The notes beneath the pieces were generated by a model, which saw only the letters and a program-made list of their open reading frames with translations, had not been told where the DNA came from and searched no databases. This document shows positions 17,355 through 26,462 of a stretch of DNA of 64,000 nt, one piece after another. Every line of letters begins with the position of its first letter. Position 1 is the stretch's first letter. Source of the DNA: Pseudomonas paracarnis (GTDB taxonomy: Bacteria; Pseudomonadota; Gammaproteobacteria; Pseudomonadales; Pseudomonadaceae). The DNA is taken from the NCBI RefSeq assembly GCF_904063055.1, contig NZ_CAJFCN010000013.1, positions 1 to 64,000 on the forward strand, read 5' to 3'. The position numbers and the translations under genes are program-made.

Positions 17355-18737
17355 ATGCGTCGCCTGTTACTCGCCTGCCTGCTCTTGGGCTCGGTACACA
17401 CCTTTGCCTTTGACCGCCTGCAAGTCGAGGGCTACACCTTGCCCAACGGCCTGCAACTGCTGCTCAAACCGGGTACCGAGCGTGGGCACGTGGCTATTCG
17501 CCTGGTGGTTGGGGTGGGCCTGGACGACTTCGGTTGCGAAGAAAAAGAACTGCCGCACTTGTTCGAGCACTTGCTGTTCAGCGGCATCGATGGCGGCGGC
17601 GAAGGCGACCTCGAAGACCGCATGCAAGCCCTGGGCGGCGAGTGGAACGCCTACACCAGCAACGCCGACACTACTTTCGTGATCGAGGCGCCCGCGCAGA
17701 ACCAACGCAAAGTACTGGACCTGCTGCTGGCAATCCTCACGCGCACGCAACTGACCGACGCTCATATCAACGCCGCCAAACAGGTGGTGGAGCGAGAAGA
17801 CGGCGGCCATTATTCACACTTGCAACGCCTGCTGGATCGCCAAGACCTCGGTCACAGCGCCAGTAACCAATTGGCCGTGGAGTTGGGCCTCAAGTGCGCC
17901 GAACGCGCCGAGGTCAGCCACCTCACCCGCGACCAGTTGGAGAAGCTGCGCAAAGAATGGTACGCGCCGAACAACATGACCCTGATCGTCGTCGGCGATC
18001 TCGACAAACTGCTGCCCGCCTACCTGGAACGCACCTATGGTCAACTCGACCCAGTGGAGCCGAGCGAACATCGCCCCCTCCCGGAAATCCAGCATACCGC
18101 CGCCAGCCACCGCGACCTGATCCGCGGCTGGGTGGGCGATGGCGCCAAGCTGCACTGGCTGTTCCCAGAGCCTGTGCTGGACGACCAGCATGATGAAACC
18201 TACAACCTGCTCAAGGACTACCTCGACTGGGCGCTGTACCGGCAACTGCGCCTCAAGCACGGTTTGTCCTACGGCCCGTGGGTAGAACGCGAAGTGCTCG
18301 GCGGCGTTGGGTTCCTCAGCCTGAATGCCGACCTTGAGCGAGAAAACCTCCCTGAAGCCGAGCAGGTCTTGCAAGACCTCAAGGCCCAACTGCTCAAGGA
18401 TGGCCTCGACCCAACAGTATTCACACGCCTGCAACAAGCCGCCATTGCCCGCCAAGCCTGGGCAGTGCAGGGCAACAGCGCACTGGCCGACTATTACTGG
18501 AGTGCGGCCGGCGACTACTCCAATGGACGTTTCAGCGACCCGGTCAAACGCATCAAGGCCGTGAGCCTGGCGCAAACCAACCAGGCCATGCGCGAAGCGT
18601 TCCAGCAGCCGGGCTACTGGCGCATCGAAAAACCGCTGTTGAGTTATGACGCCTTGACCTGGATCGGTGCGGGCGTACTGGGCCTGATCATCCTTGGTTT
18701 GATCGGCCTGAGGCTTTATCGCAAACCTGTTGAGTAA
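17355..18737 (+). CDS. Membrane-anchored M16 family zinc peptidase
   Basis: 460 residues: a signal peptide (about 1-18), a single M16 (insulinase/pitrilysin) unit, and a hydrophobic C-terminal helix (about 435-455) followed by basic residues. The inverted zinc motif HLFEH (His68, Glu71, His72) and a downstream glutamate ligand (Glu148 in VVERED) are intact, so the protein should be catalytic. The C-terminal M16 half-domain follows at about 190-420. The layout suggests a periplasmic protease tethered to the inner membrane, which is unusual for M16 enzymes. AGGAAG precedes ATG 17355. The stop abuts the region leading to the next gene on the same strand. Confidence 0.88.
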   Translation: MRRLLLACLLLGSVHTFAFDRLQVEGYTLPNGLQLLLKPGTERGHVAIRLVVGVGLDDFGCEEKELPHLFEHLLFSGIDGGGEGDLEDRMQALGGEWNAYTSNADTTFVIEAPAQNQRKVLDLLLAILTRTQLTDAHINAAKQVVEREDGGHYSHLQRLLDRQDLGHSASNQLAVELGLKCAERAEVSHLTRDQLEKLRKEWYAPNNMTLIVVGDLDKLLPAYLERTYGQLDPVEPSEHRPLPEIQHTAASHRDLIRGWVGDGAKLHWLFPEPVLDDQHDETYNLLKDYLDWALYRQLRLKHGLSYGPWVEREVLGGVGFLSLNADLERENLPEAEQVLQDLKAQLLKDGLDPTVFTRLQQAAIARQAWAVQGNSALADYYWSAAGDYSNGRFSDPVKRIKAVSLAQTNQAMREAFQQPGYWRIEKPLLSYDALTWIGAGVLGLIILGLIGLRLYRKPVE

Positions 18738-18805
18738 TGAGGCACAGAATATCGGGCCAAGGCGTTATTCTGTCTGAGATTTTTCCCACAACCAGTGAAC
18801 CGCCC

Positions 18806-19837
18806 ATGCCGAACTTGCCGCCCCTCATCCAGCGCGTTATAGAACTGATCAAGCGCTACCCAGGGGTGATTGCACTCGGCGGTTTCATCTCGGGGGTGGG
18901 CAGCTTCATCCTGGTAGACCGCCAGCAGGGCATGGCCAGCTGGATCGCGGTGATCATGCTGGTGAGCTGGTTGTGGCTGATGCTGGAGAACAGCTTTACG
19001 CAACTGTTCACCAAAGTCTTCAATCGCGAGATCCCTGAACCGCTGCTGCGCTACGCCACCCAGATGATCCACCAGGAAAGTCTGTTTTTCGTCCTGCCCT
19101 TCTTTTTCGTCACCACCGCCTGGAACAGCGGCCAATCGTTGTTCACTGGCCTGCTCGGCGCAGCGGCGCTGGTGTCGATCATCGACCCGCTGTATTACAA
19201 ATGGCTGGCGCCCAAACGCTCGCTATTCCTGGCCCTGCACACCCTGACCCTATTCGCCGCGTTGCTGACCGCGCTGCCGATCATCATGCACCTGACCACC
19301 GCCCAGAGTTACAAACTGGCGTTGGGCGTGGCCATGGTCCTGTCGATCCCGAGCCTGGCCGTCAGCCTGCCGCTGCGTAGCCTCAAGGGCTGGGCGATGC
19401 TGCTGGGGGTAACGGCCGCCATCGGCTGCGCCGGCTGGTTCCTGCGCAGCTGGGTACCGCCCGCCACCCTGTGGATGACCGAAGTCGCCATCAGCACCCA
19501 ACTGCAAGACCGCACGCCGGGCGACGACCTCAAGCAAGTCACCGCCGCCCAATTGCGCAGCGGTGGGCTGTATGCGTACACCGCCATCAACGCACCACGC
19601 GGGCTGGATGAGCGGATTTACCATGTGTGGAAATTCAACGGCCAGGAAGTCGACCGCATTGCCCTGGACATCCATGGTGGGCGCAAGGAAGGCTATCGCG
19701 CCTGGACCCACAAGCAGAACTTCCCGGGTGACGCCGTGGGGCGCTGGCAGGTGCAGGTGCTCACCGAAGACGGGCAAGTCATCGGCGTTCTGCGCTTCAA
19801 GGTGATAGACACAGCACAAGCGGACAACCCAAAGTAA
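18806..19837 (+). CDS. DUF5924/DUF2914 membrane protein
   Basis: 343 residues. About six to seven hydrophobic segments fill the first 215 residues. They are followed by a soluble C-terminal domain (about 225-335) containing ERIYHVWKFNGQEVDRI and a WRTW-like RAWTHKQNFPGD segment, typical of DUF2914. ATG 18806 is used; the frame opens further upstream but without a good start. Function unknown. It directly follows the M16 protease gene on the same strand. Confidence 0.8.
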   Translation: MPNLPPLIQRVIELIKRYPGVIALGGFISGVGSFILVDRQQGMASWIAVIMLVSWLWLMLENSFTQLFTKVFNREIPEPLLRYATQMIHQESLFFVLPFFFVTTAWNSGQSLFTGLLGAAALVSIIDPLYYKWLAPKRSLFLALHTLTLFAALLTALPIIMHLTTAQSYKLALGVAMVLSIPSLAVSLPLRSLKGWAMLLGVTAAIGCAGWFLRSWVPPATLWMTEVAISTQLQDRTPGDDLKQVTAAQLRSGGLYAYTAINAPRGLDERIYHVWKFNGQEVDRIALDIHGGRKEGYRAWTHKQNFPGDAVGRWQVQVLTEDGQVIGVLRFKVIDTAQADNPK

Positions 19838-19891
19838 GCCGGATCGTGCTATTACGTAGCAATTGTGGATAGCCAAACAAGCTCGGAGCTT

Positions 19892-21040
19892 ATGACCACT
19901 CGCACTACGGCCGGCGCGGCCCATCTAGATACGTCCAGCACCCCGCCTTCGCTACGGATTACCGGCGACTGGACGCTGGCCCACTACGCCCACCTGAAGA
20001 AGCTGTCGGCCGCACTCGACGGCCAATACGACGCCGGCGCCCGCATTGACCTCAACGGCCTCGGCGCGCTGGATACCGCCGGCGCCTCGCTGCTGGTAGA
20101 GCTGCTGGGCCCTGCACGCATCGAACACTCTGCCGAACAGACCGATTGCACCCTGGCAGCCGCCGACCGTGCACTGCTCAAGACCGTCTACCGCTCCCTG
20201 AATGACTTTTGCGTACCGATCAAAGAGCCGGAAGAGGCCGCCGGCATTCAAGTGTTGGCTCGCATCGGCCGTGCAGTAGACACGGTCTGGCAAGACGCAA
20301 TGAAGCTGTTGGGCTTTATCGGCCTGATCCTCGAAACCTTCGCCCGCGGCATTTGGCGGCCCAAACGCTGGCGCCTGACGCCCATGGTCGCCCACATCGA
20401 ACAGACCGGCCTGGATGCGGCGCCTATCGTCGCTCTGCTGACCTTTCTGGTCGGCGCCGTCGTGGCCTTCCTCGGCGCCACTGTGCTCAAGAGCTTCGGC
20501 GCGACGATCTTTACCGTGGACCTGGTGGCGTTCTCCTTCCTGCGTGAATTCGGCGTATTGCTCACCGCAATCCTCATCGCCGGCCGTACCGCCAGTGCGT
20601 TCACCGCGCAAATCGGCTCCATGAAAGCCAACGAAGAAATCGACGCCATCCGCACATTGGGCCTGGACCCTATGGAACTGTTGGTATTGCCCCGCGTGCT
20701 GGCGCTGCTGGTGGCGTTGCCGATGCTGACCTTCCTGGCGATGCTCTCGGGGATCGTCGGCGGTGGTGTGGTGTGTGCGGTGGCCCTGGATATTTCGCCG
20801 GCGATGTTTCTTTCGCTGCTGCAATCGGACATTGGCGTGCAGCACTTTCTGGTGGGCATGGTGAAGGCGCCGATCTTTGCGTTTTTGATCGCGGCCATTG
20901 GTTGCCTGGAAGGTTTTAAAGTCAGCGGCAGTGCCGAGTCGGTCGGCGCGCACACCACGTCCAGCGTGGTGCAATCGATCTTTGTGGTGATCGTGCTGGA
21001 TGCGGTCGCGGCGATGTTCTTCATGGAGATGGGCTGGTGA
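19892..21040 (+). CDS. MlaE-type ABC permease fused to an N-terminal STAS domain
   Basis: 382 residues from ATG 19892 (391 from an alternative GTG at 19865; GGAG lies only 3 nt before the ATG, so the start is uncertain). Residues about 15-110 form a STAS/MlaB-like domain (DLNGLGALDTAGASLLVEL). The rest is a MlaE permease with five to six membrane segments and the conserved GSMKANEEIDAIRTLGLDP loop. In the classical Mla system these are two proteins; here they are fused. It begins a four-gene MCE lipid-transport operon and overlaps the next gene by 4 bp. Confidence 0.9.
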   Translation: MTTRTTAGAAHLDTSSTPPSLRITGDWTLAHYAHLKKLSAALDGQYDAGARIDLNGLGALDTAGASLLVELLGPARIEHSAEQTDCTLAAADRALLKTVYRSLNDFCVPIKEPEEAAGIQVLARIGRAVDTVWQDAMKLLGFIGLILETFARGIWRPKRWRLTPMVAHIEQTGLDAAPIVALLTFLVGAVVAFLGATVLKSFGATIFTVDLVAFSFLREFGVLLTAILIAGRTASAFTAQIGSMKANEEIDAIRTLGLDPMELLVLPRVLALLVALPMLTFLAMLSGIVGGGVVCAVALDISPAMFLSLLQSDIGVQHFLVGMVKAPIFAFLIAAIGCLEGFKVSGSAESVGAHTTSSVVQSIFVVIVLDAVAAMFFMEMGW

Positions 21041-21840
21041 GTCGTCTACACCGTGCGCCCACTGAGGCGGTGATTGAAGTACGTGGCCTGTGCAACCGTT
21101 TCGGCAGCCAAAGCGTGCATGAGAACCTCGACCTGGATTTGTACAAGGGCGAGATCCTGGCGGTGGTGGGGGGCTCTGGCAGCGGTAAATCCGTGTTGTT
21201 GCGCAGCATCGTTGGCCTGCGGCGCCCCAGCGAGGGCGAAGTGCGGGTGTTCGGCAAAAACCTGCCGAGCCTGCCTGAACATGAACGCTCACTGGTAGAA
21301 CGCCGCTTTGGCGTACTGTTCCAGAAGGGCGCGCTGTTTTCCTCGCTGACGGTGACCGAGAACGTGGCTCTGCCATTGATCGAGCACGCCGGCCTCAGCC
21401 GCGCCGATGCCGAGCACCTGGCGGCGGTCAAGCTGGCCCTGGCGGGGTTGCCGCTGTCGGCGGCCGACAAATACCCGGCCTCGTTATCCGGCGGCATGAT
21501 CAAGCGCGCAGCTCTGGCCCGCGCACTGGCCTTGGACCCGGACATCCTGTTCCTGGACGAACCCACCGCCGGTCTCGACCCGATTGGCGCGGCGCAGTTC
21601 GACCAACTGATCCTCACCCTGCGCGATGCGCTGGGCTTGAGTGTGTTCCTGGTCACCCACGACCTCGACACGCTGTACACCATCACCGACCGTGTGGCGG
21701 TGCTGGCGCAGAAGAAAGTGCTGGTGGCCGACGCCATCGATGTCGTTTCGGAAACGGACGACGCCTGGATTCACGAATATTTCCACGGCCCCCGGGGCCG
21801 CGCGGCATTGGATGCCGCTCAATCGCTCAACGAGGTATGA
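21037..21840 (+). CDS. MlaF-type ABC transporter ATP-binding protein
   Basis: 267-residue cytoplasmic ATPase of the MCE transporter. Walker A is GGSGSGKS (about 45-52), the signature is SLSGGMIKRAALARA (SGGM variant, usual for MlaF-like proteins), and Walker B is LFLDEPTAGLD, with the switch His in VTHDL. GTG start overlaps the permease stop by 4 bp. Confidence 0.93.
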   Translation: MSRLHRAPTEAVIEVRGLCNRFGSQSVHENLDLDLYKGEILAVVGGSGSGKSVLLRSIVGLRRPSEGEVRVFGKNLPSLPEHERSLVERRFGVLFQKGALFSSLTVTENVALPLIEHAGLSRADAEHLAAVKLALAGLPLSAADKYPASLSGGMIKRAALARALALDPDILFLDEPTAGLDPIGAAQFDQLILTLRDALGLSVFLVTHDLDTLYTITDRVAVLAQKKVLVADAIDVVSETDDAWIHEYFHGPRGRAALDAAQSLNEV

Positions 21841-21841
21841 C

Positions 21842-22780
21842 ATGGAAACCCGAGCCCATCATGTGATGATCGGACTGTTCAGCGTAATTGTGGTGGTCGG
21901 CGCGATGCTGTTTGGCCTGTGGCTGGCCAAGTCCAGCGTCGATACCGCCTTCCAGGATTACGAAGTGATCTTCAACGAAGCGGTCAGCGGCCTGTCCCAG
22001 GGCAGTGCGGTGCAGTACAGCGGCATCAAGGTGGGCGACGTGATCAGCCTGCGCCTGGACCCCAAAGACCCGCGCCGCGTCCTGGCGCGCATCCGCCTGG
22101 CCGGGCAAACGCCAATCAAGGAAGACACCCAGGCCAAACTGGCCCTGACCGGTATCACCGGCACCTCGATCATCCAGCTCAGTGGCGGCACCCCGCAGAG
22201 CCCGGAGCTCAAGGGCAAGGACGGCAACCTGCCGGAAATCATCGCGTCGCCATCGCCTATCGCACGCCTGCTCAATAACAGCAACGACCTGATGACCAGC
22301 GTCAACCTGCTGCTGCACAACGCCAACCACCTGTTCTCGCGGGAAAACGTCGAACGCCTGAGCAACACCCTGGACAACCTGCAACAAACCACCGGCGCCA
22401 TTGCCGAGCAACGCGGCGACATCAAGGTGGTGATGCAGCAATTGATGCAAGTGAGCAAACAGGCGGGCGCGGCGCTGGAGCAAACCACCGTGCTGATGCG
22501 CAGCGCCAATGGTTTGCTCAGTGAACAAGGTAAGCAAGCCTTCGGCAGCGCCGAGCAGGCGATGAAATCCCTGGAGCAAAGCACCGCCACCATCAATACC
22601 TTGCTGACCAATAACCAGGACTCGGTGAACAGCGGCATGCAGGGCCTCAACGAACTGGCGCCAGCCGTGCGCGAGTTGCGTGAAACCCTCGGCTCGCTGC
22701 GCGCCATCTCCCGCCGTCTGGAAGCCAACCCCAGCGGTTACCTGCTGGGCAGCGACAAGAACAAGGAGTTCACGCCATGA
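21842..22780 (+). CDS. MlaD-like MCE domain protein
   Basis: 312 residues. One N-terminal transmembrane helix (about 8-28) is followed by an MCE domain (about 38-115, with the SGLSQGSAVQYSGIKVG motif) and a long helical region (about 130-300) that in this family can extend the lipid channel across the periplasm. The start follows the ATPase stop by one base. The long helical tail is nearer to the PqiB/YebT/LetB style than to the short E. coli MlaD. Confidence 0.92.
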   Translation: METRAHHVMIGLFSVIVVVGAMLFGLWLAKSSVDTAFQDYEVIFNEAVSGLSQGSAVQYSGIKVGDVISLRLDPKDPRRVLARIRLAGQTPIKEDTQAKLALTGITGTSIIQLSGGTPQSPELKGKDGNLPEIIASPSPIARLLNNSNDLMTSVNLLLHNANHLFSRENVERLSNTLDNLQQTTGAIAEQRGDIKVVMQQLMQVSKQAGAALEQTTVLMRSANGLLSEQGKQAFGSAEQAMKSLEQSTATINTLLTNNQDSVNSGMQGLNELAPAVRELRETLGSLRAISRRLEANPSGYLLGSDKNKEFTP

Positions 22781-23388
22781 AGCGTGCGTATCACATGATC
22801 GTCCCCATGGCCCTGGCACTGGTCAGCGCGTGCTCGATCCTACCCAAGCCGGACCCTTCGGACGTGTACCGCCTGGCGTCCACCCAGCCGGCCAGCCAAG
22901 GCACGCCGGTGAGTTGGTCGCTGCGCGTGACCAAGCCGCAGACCAGCGAGTTTCTCGATAGCCCGCGCATCGCCGTGGTGCCAGATGGCAACTTGATCAG
23001 CAACTACGCGAACTCGCGCTGGAGTGACCCGGCGCCGGTGCTGCTGCGTAATCGCCTGCTGGATGGCTTCCAGCGCGACGGGCGCGTGACATTGTTGAGC
23101 ACTGACGAGACCAACCTGCAAGCCGACTATGAACTGGGCGGGCAGTTGCAGGCGTTTCAGAGCGAGTATCGGGGCAAGACGGTGGAGGTGGTGATTCGCC
23201 TCGACGCGCGATTGGTGCGTGGGCGTGATCAAAGGATTATCGCCAGCCGTCGGTTTGAAGTGAGGCAGCCGGTGAGTGACACCCAGGTGCCAGCGGTGGT
23301 GGCTGCTTTTAGCCAGGCTGGGGATCAGTTGAATAAGCAGGTGGTGGATTGGGTAGTCAGTCAGGGCAATACAGCACTGAAACCTTGA
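22777..23388 (+). CDS. PqiC-like ABC transport auxiliary lipoprotein
   Basis: 203 residues, with a lipoprotein signal (lipobox LVSAC, Cys19) and an ABC_trans_aux/PqiC domain. It is probably an outer-membrane lipoprotein that docks the MCE channel. It overlaps the MlaD-like gene by 4 bp and is the last gene of the operon. No MlaC-type periplasmic shuttle gene is present here. Confidence 0.9.
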   Translation: MKRAYHMIVPMALALVSACSILPKPDPSDVYRLASTQPASQGTPVSWSLRVTKPQTSEFLDSPRIAVVPDGNLISNYANSRWSDPAPVLLRNRLLDGFQRDGRVTLLSTDETNLQADYELGGQLQAFQSEYRGKTVEVVIRLDARLVRGRDQRIIASRRFEVRQPVSDTQVPAVVAAFSQAGDQLNKQVVDWVVSQGNTALKP

Positions 23389-23395
23389 GGACCTC

Positions 23396-23467
23396 ATCGC
23401 AGGCAAGCCAGCTCCCACAGTTTGATTTGTGAACACAGTCAAATGTGGGAGCTGGCTTGCCTGCGAT
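23396..23467. repeat. REP doublet (REPIN), outward arrangement
   Basis: ATCGCAGGCAAGCCAGCTCCCAC, 26 bp of spacer, then GTGGGAGCTGGCTTGCCTGCGAT. The inner ends are the GTGGGAG boxes, the reverse of the order at 12871-12958. It lies between the convergent ends of the MCE operon and the next gene, where it may also act as a terminator. Confidence 0.92.
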
Positions 23468-23480
23468 AACGATTGTGGCC

Positions 23481-24710
23481 TTAACCAAAAAACCAGTAGC
23501 ACACCGAAATAGCCGCGACCACACCAGCAAACTCCGCGAACAACGCACATCCCACCGCATGCCGAGCCCGCTGGATCCCCACCGAACCAAAGTACACCGC
23601 CAACACATAGAAAGTGGTTTCCGTACTGCCCTGAATCGTCGCCGCCACCAAGGCCGGGAAGCTGTCCACACCCTGGGTCTGCATGGTCTCGATCAGCATC
23701 GCCCGCGCCGCGCTGCCGGAGAACGGCTTGACCATCGCGGTCGGCAGCGCGTCGACAAAGCGCGTATCCAGGCCCGTCCAGGCCACCACATGGCGAATCC
23801 CTTCCAGGCCGAACTCCAAGGCGCCCGAGGCACGCAACACGCCAACCGCACACAGCATCGCCACCAGATAGGGCAACAGGTTCTTGGCCACGTCGAAGCC
23901 TTCCTTGGCGCCTTCGACAAAGGCCTCGTACACCTTGACCTTGCGCAACGCGCCGATCACCAGGAACAGCATGATCAAGCCAAACAGCGTGAGGTTGCCC
24001 AGGATCGACGACAAACCGGCCAGCGCTGTGGCAGACAGGGTCGCCAGCAGCGCCATGAAGCCGCCCAGTACCAGCGCGCCGGGGATCAGATAGGCCAGCA
24101 CCACCGGGTCCCACAAACGCAGGCGCTGCATCACCGCCACCGACAGCAGGCCCACCAGCGTCGAGGCGCTGGTGGCCAGCAGGATCGGCAGGAACACCAG
24201 CGTCGGGTCCGCAGCGCCTTGCTGGGCGCGGTACATGAAGATGGTTACCGGCAACAGCGTCAGCGAGGACGCGTTGAGCACCAGGAACAGGATCTGAGCG
24301 TTGGTCGCCGTATTGGGGATGGGGTTGAGCTCTTGCAGCGCCTTCATGGCTTTCAGGCCGATGGGCGTGGCGGCGTTGTCCAGGCCCAGGCCGTTGGCGG
24401 CAAAGTTGAGGGTGATCAAACCGATCGCGGGGTGCCCGGCGGGCACTTCGGGCATCAGGCGGCGAAACAGCGGGCCGAGGGCCTTGGCCAGCCAATCGAC
24501 GATCCCGGCTTTTTCGGCGATCCGCAGAAAGCCCAGCCATAACGTCAGGGTACCGAACAGCAGCACCATGACTTCCACCGATAATTTGGCCATGGCGAAA
24601 ATGCTTTCGACCATCGCCGCGAAGATCCCGGCGTTACCGCCCACCAGCCATTGCGCCAGCGCTGACACCATTGCCACGACAAAGAAGCCAAGCCACAGGC
24701 CATTGAGCAT
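23481..24710 (-). CDS. Nucleoside-recognition (SpmA/SpmB-like) membrane protein
   Basis: 409 residues with about 10-11 hydrophobic segments. Two Gate/nucleoside-recognition units, resembling SpmA and SpmB of spore formers, are joined in one chain. The motif NFAANGLGLDNAATP (near 100) is the SpmA-type signature. The ATG at 24710 (MLNGLWLGFF) is chosen because further upstream the frame runs through the terminator at 24763-24790. Transport substrate unknown. Confidence 0.8.
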   Translation of the reverse strand: MLNGLWLGFFVVAMVSALAQWLVGGNAGIFAAMVESIFAMAKLSVEVMVLLFGTLTLWLGFLRIAEKAGIVDWLAKALGPLFRRLMPEVPAGHPAIGLITLNFAANGLGLDNAATPIGLKAMKALQELNPIPNTATNAQILFLVLNASSLTLLPVTIFMYRAQQGAADPTLVFLPILLATSASTLVGLLSVAVMQRLRLWDPVVLAYLIPGALVLGGFMALLATLSATALAGLSSILGNLTLFGLIMLFLVIGALRKVKVYEAFVEGAKEGFDVAKNLLPYLVAMLCAVGVLRASGALEFGLEGIRHVVAWTGLDTRFVDALPTAMVKPFSGSAARAMLIETMQTQGVDSFPALVAATIQGSTETTFYVLAVYFGSVGIQRARHAVGCALFAEFAGVVAAISVCYWFFG

Positions 24711-24762
24711 CAGATAAATCCCCCGAAAGATGGGGCGAATGATAACGGGGCTGGCAGAAACG

Positions 24763-24790
24763 ACAAACCCCGGAATTCTCCGGGGTTTGT
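24763..24790. terminator. Bidirectional-looking terminator after gltP
   Basis: Perfect 12-bp palindrome ACAAACCCCGGA-ATTC-TCCGGGGTTTGT. It lies 18 bp beyond the gltP stop and before the start of the next leftward gene. It therefore separates the two same-strand genes. Confidence 0.85.
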
Positions 24791-24807
24791 TTTCGATCAA
24801 TCTGCAA

Positions 24808-26139
24808 TCAGCTACGGGTGGCTTGTGCCGTAGGCAGGGCTTCCTTGCTGCGCCAGTGCGGCAAGGAATTCCAATAGCGCTCGCCCTTGGCGTCGTCGTA
24901 CATGCCTTCCCAACGGGAGATAACCAGTACGGCCAAGGCGTTGCCGATCACATTCAGGGCGGTACGCGCCATGTCCATCACACGGTCGACACCGGCGATA
25001 AACGCCAAGCCTTCCAGTGGGATGCCCACGCTGCCCAGCGTCGCCAGCAACACCACGAAGGACACGCCCGGCACGCCGGCGATGCCTTTGGAGGTCACCA
25101 TCAGGGTCAGTACCAACATCAATTGCTGGCCGATCGACAGGTCGATGCCATACAGCTGGGCAATGAAGATTGCTGCGATGCTCTGGTACAGGGTCGAACC
25201 GTCGAGGTTGAACGAATAACCGGTCGGCACCACGAAGCTGCAGATCGCTTTCGGCGCGCCGTAGGCTTCCATCTTTTCGATCACACGCGGCAGCACGGTT
25301 TCGGAGCTGGCGGTGGAGTAAGCCAATACCAACTCATCTTTGAAGATGCGGATCAGCTTGAGGATCGAGAAGCCGAACAGGCGGGCGATCAAACCCAGGA
25401 CCGCGAAGGCGAAGAACAGGATCGCGACGTAAACCAGGATCACCAGCTTGGCCAGCGGCAGCAGCGAGGCGAAGCCGAAGTTGGCGACCGTCACCGCGAT
25501 CAGCGCGAATACACCGATAGGGGCGTACTTCATGATCATGTGGGTGACTTTGAACATGCTCTCGGACACGCCCTGGAACATGGTCACCAGCGGCTCGCGC
25601 AGCTCAGGCTTGAGGCTCGACAGCCCCAGGCCGAACAGCACCGAGAAGAAGATGATCGGCAGCATCTCGCCACGGGCAACAGCGGCGAAGATGTTCGAGG
25701 GGATCAGGTTGAGGATGGTTTCGATGAACGCATGTTCATGCTGCACTTCGGCGGCAGTCGCCTGGTACTTGGAGATATCCACGGTACCCAGGGTACTCAT
25801 GTCGATGCCAGCGCCTGGGTGGAACAGGTTGGCGAGCAACAGGCCCACCACGATGGCGATGGTGGTGACGATTTCGAAGTAGAGGATGGTTTTGACGCCG
25901 ATACGACCGAGCTTTTTCGCGTCGCCTACACCGGCGATACCGACGATCAGCGAAGAAATCACAATCGGGATCACGATCATCTTGATCAGGCGGATAAAGA
26001 TATCGCCCGCCGGCTGCAACACATTGCTGATCCACCAGGCCTTTTCAGCACTGAAATGGTTGAGTACTGCACCGATTGCAATGCCCAGTACCAAACCGAT
26101 GAGGATCTGCCAGGCGAGGCTTAGCTTTGCCTTCTTCAT
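24808..26139 (-). CDS. gltP: Glutamate/aspartate:proton symporter
   Basis: 443 residues, a DAACS (DctA/GltP) family carrier with eight membrane helices and two re-entrant loops. The loop motifs AYSTASSETVLPRV (HP1, near 277) and the SKGIAGVPG loop (HP2, near 355) are present, as is the substrate-site NLDGST motif. Synteny with the P. aeruginosa gltP region (next to the Ivy/algB block) and overall length favour GltP over DctA. The terminator at 24763-24790 follows. Confidence 0.88.
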   Translation of the reverse strand: MKKAKLSLAWQILIGLVLGIAIGAVLNHFSAEKAWWISNVLQPAGDIFIRLIKMIVIPIVISSLIVGIAGVGDAKKLGRIGVKTILYFEIVTTIAIVVGLLLANLFHPGAGIDMSTLGTVDISKYQATAAEVQHEHAFIETILNLIPSNIFAAVARGEMLPIIFFSVLFGLGLSSLKPELREPLVTMFQGVSESMFKVTHMIMKYAPIGVFALIAVTVANFGFASLLPLAKLVILVYVAILFFAFAVLGLIARLFGFSILKLIRIFKDELVLAYSTASSETVLPRVIEKMEAYGAPKAICSFVVPTGYSFNLDGSTLYQSIAAIFIAQLYGIDLSIGQQLMLVLTLMVTSKGIAGVPGVSFVVLLATLGSVGIPLEGLAFIAGVDRVMDMARTALNVIGNALAVLVISRWEGMYDDAKGERYWNSLPHWRSKEALPTAQATRS

Positions 26140-26328
26140 GTCATTACCCTTGCTTCAAGTGGACTTACGGCAAATGCGCCAGCTGCAACGCTCGAAAGCG
26201 AAAAAGTGTGTGCATCTGCCTCCATGGAAGGTCACCGCAGCGTGGCCGAAATGGCTTACTGGCAGGCGAAAAAAGGCGCAACTATTCCCATGCAAGGGAG
26301 CGACGTCTAATGCCGTAAACGCCTACCC

Positions 26329-26354
26329 CATGCCGAATCGGCATGGCTTTTTTT
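26329..26354 (+). terminator. Intrinsic terminator with no assigned gene
   Basis: CATGCCG-AAT-CGGCATG stem followed by GCTTTTTTT. It reads rightward, yet no rightward gene ends here. Any transcript would start inside or upstream of the gltP leader. Confidence 0.65.
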
Positions 26355-26462
26355 GAAATAATTTGTCCAAACGGTCAGTTCGTATCTGCCATTCCGGCGG
26401 GTGAATATGCCGTTGAGCGGCTAAATCAGGCTCGCGCAGAGATACTGGACGACTCGGATTGA
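26343..26462 (+). CDS. Possible 39-residue small protein
   Basis: ATG at 26343 opens a 39-codon frame. Its residue make-up is protein-like (EYAVERLNQARAEILDDSD at the C-terminus) and ends at TGA 26460-26462. Against it, the start codon is inside the terminator hairpin, no ribosome-binding site is seen and I recognise no family. It could equally be the tail of a decayed gene. Confidence 0.2.
   Translation: MAFFEIICPNGQFVSAIPAGEYAVERLNQARAEILDDSD

Noticed and set aside
22840-24540. 566-codon leftward frame across the PqiC-like gene, the REP doublet and the SpmAB-like gene
   Set aside because: It crosses three unrelated features in the wrong frame and has no domain.
26224-26310. 28-codon frame before the terminator at 26329
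   Set aside because: No ribosome-binding site and no known family; the length is within chance expectation.
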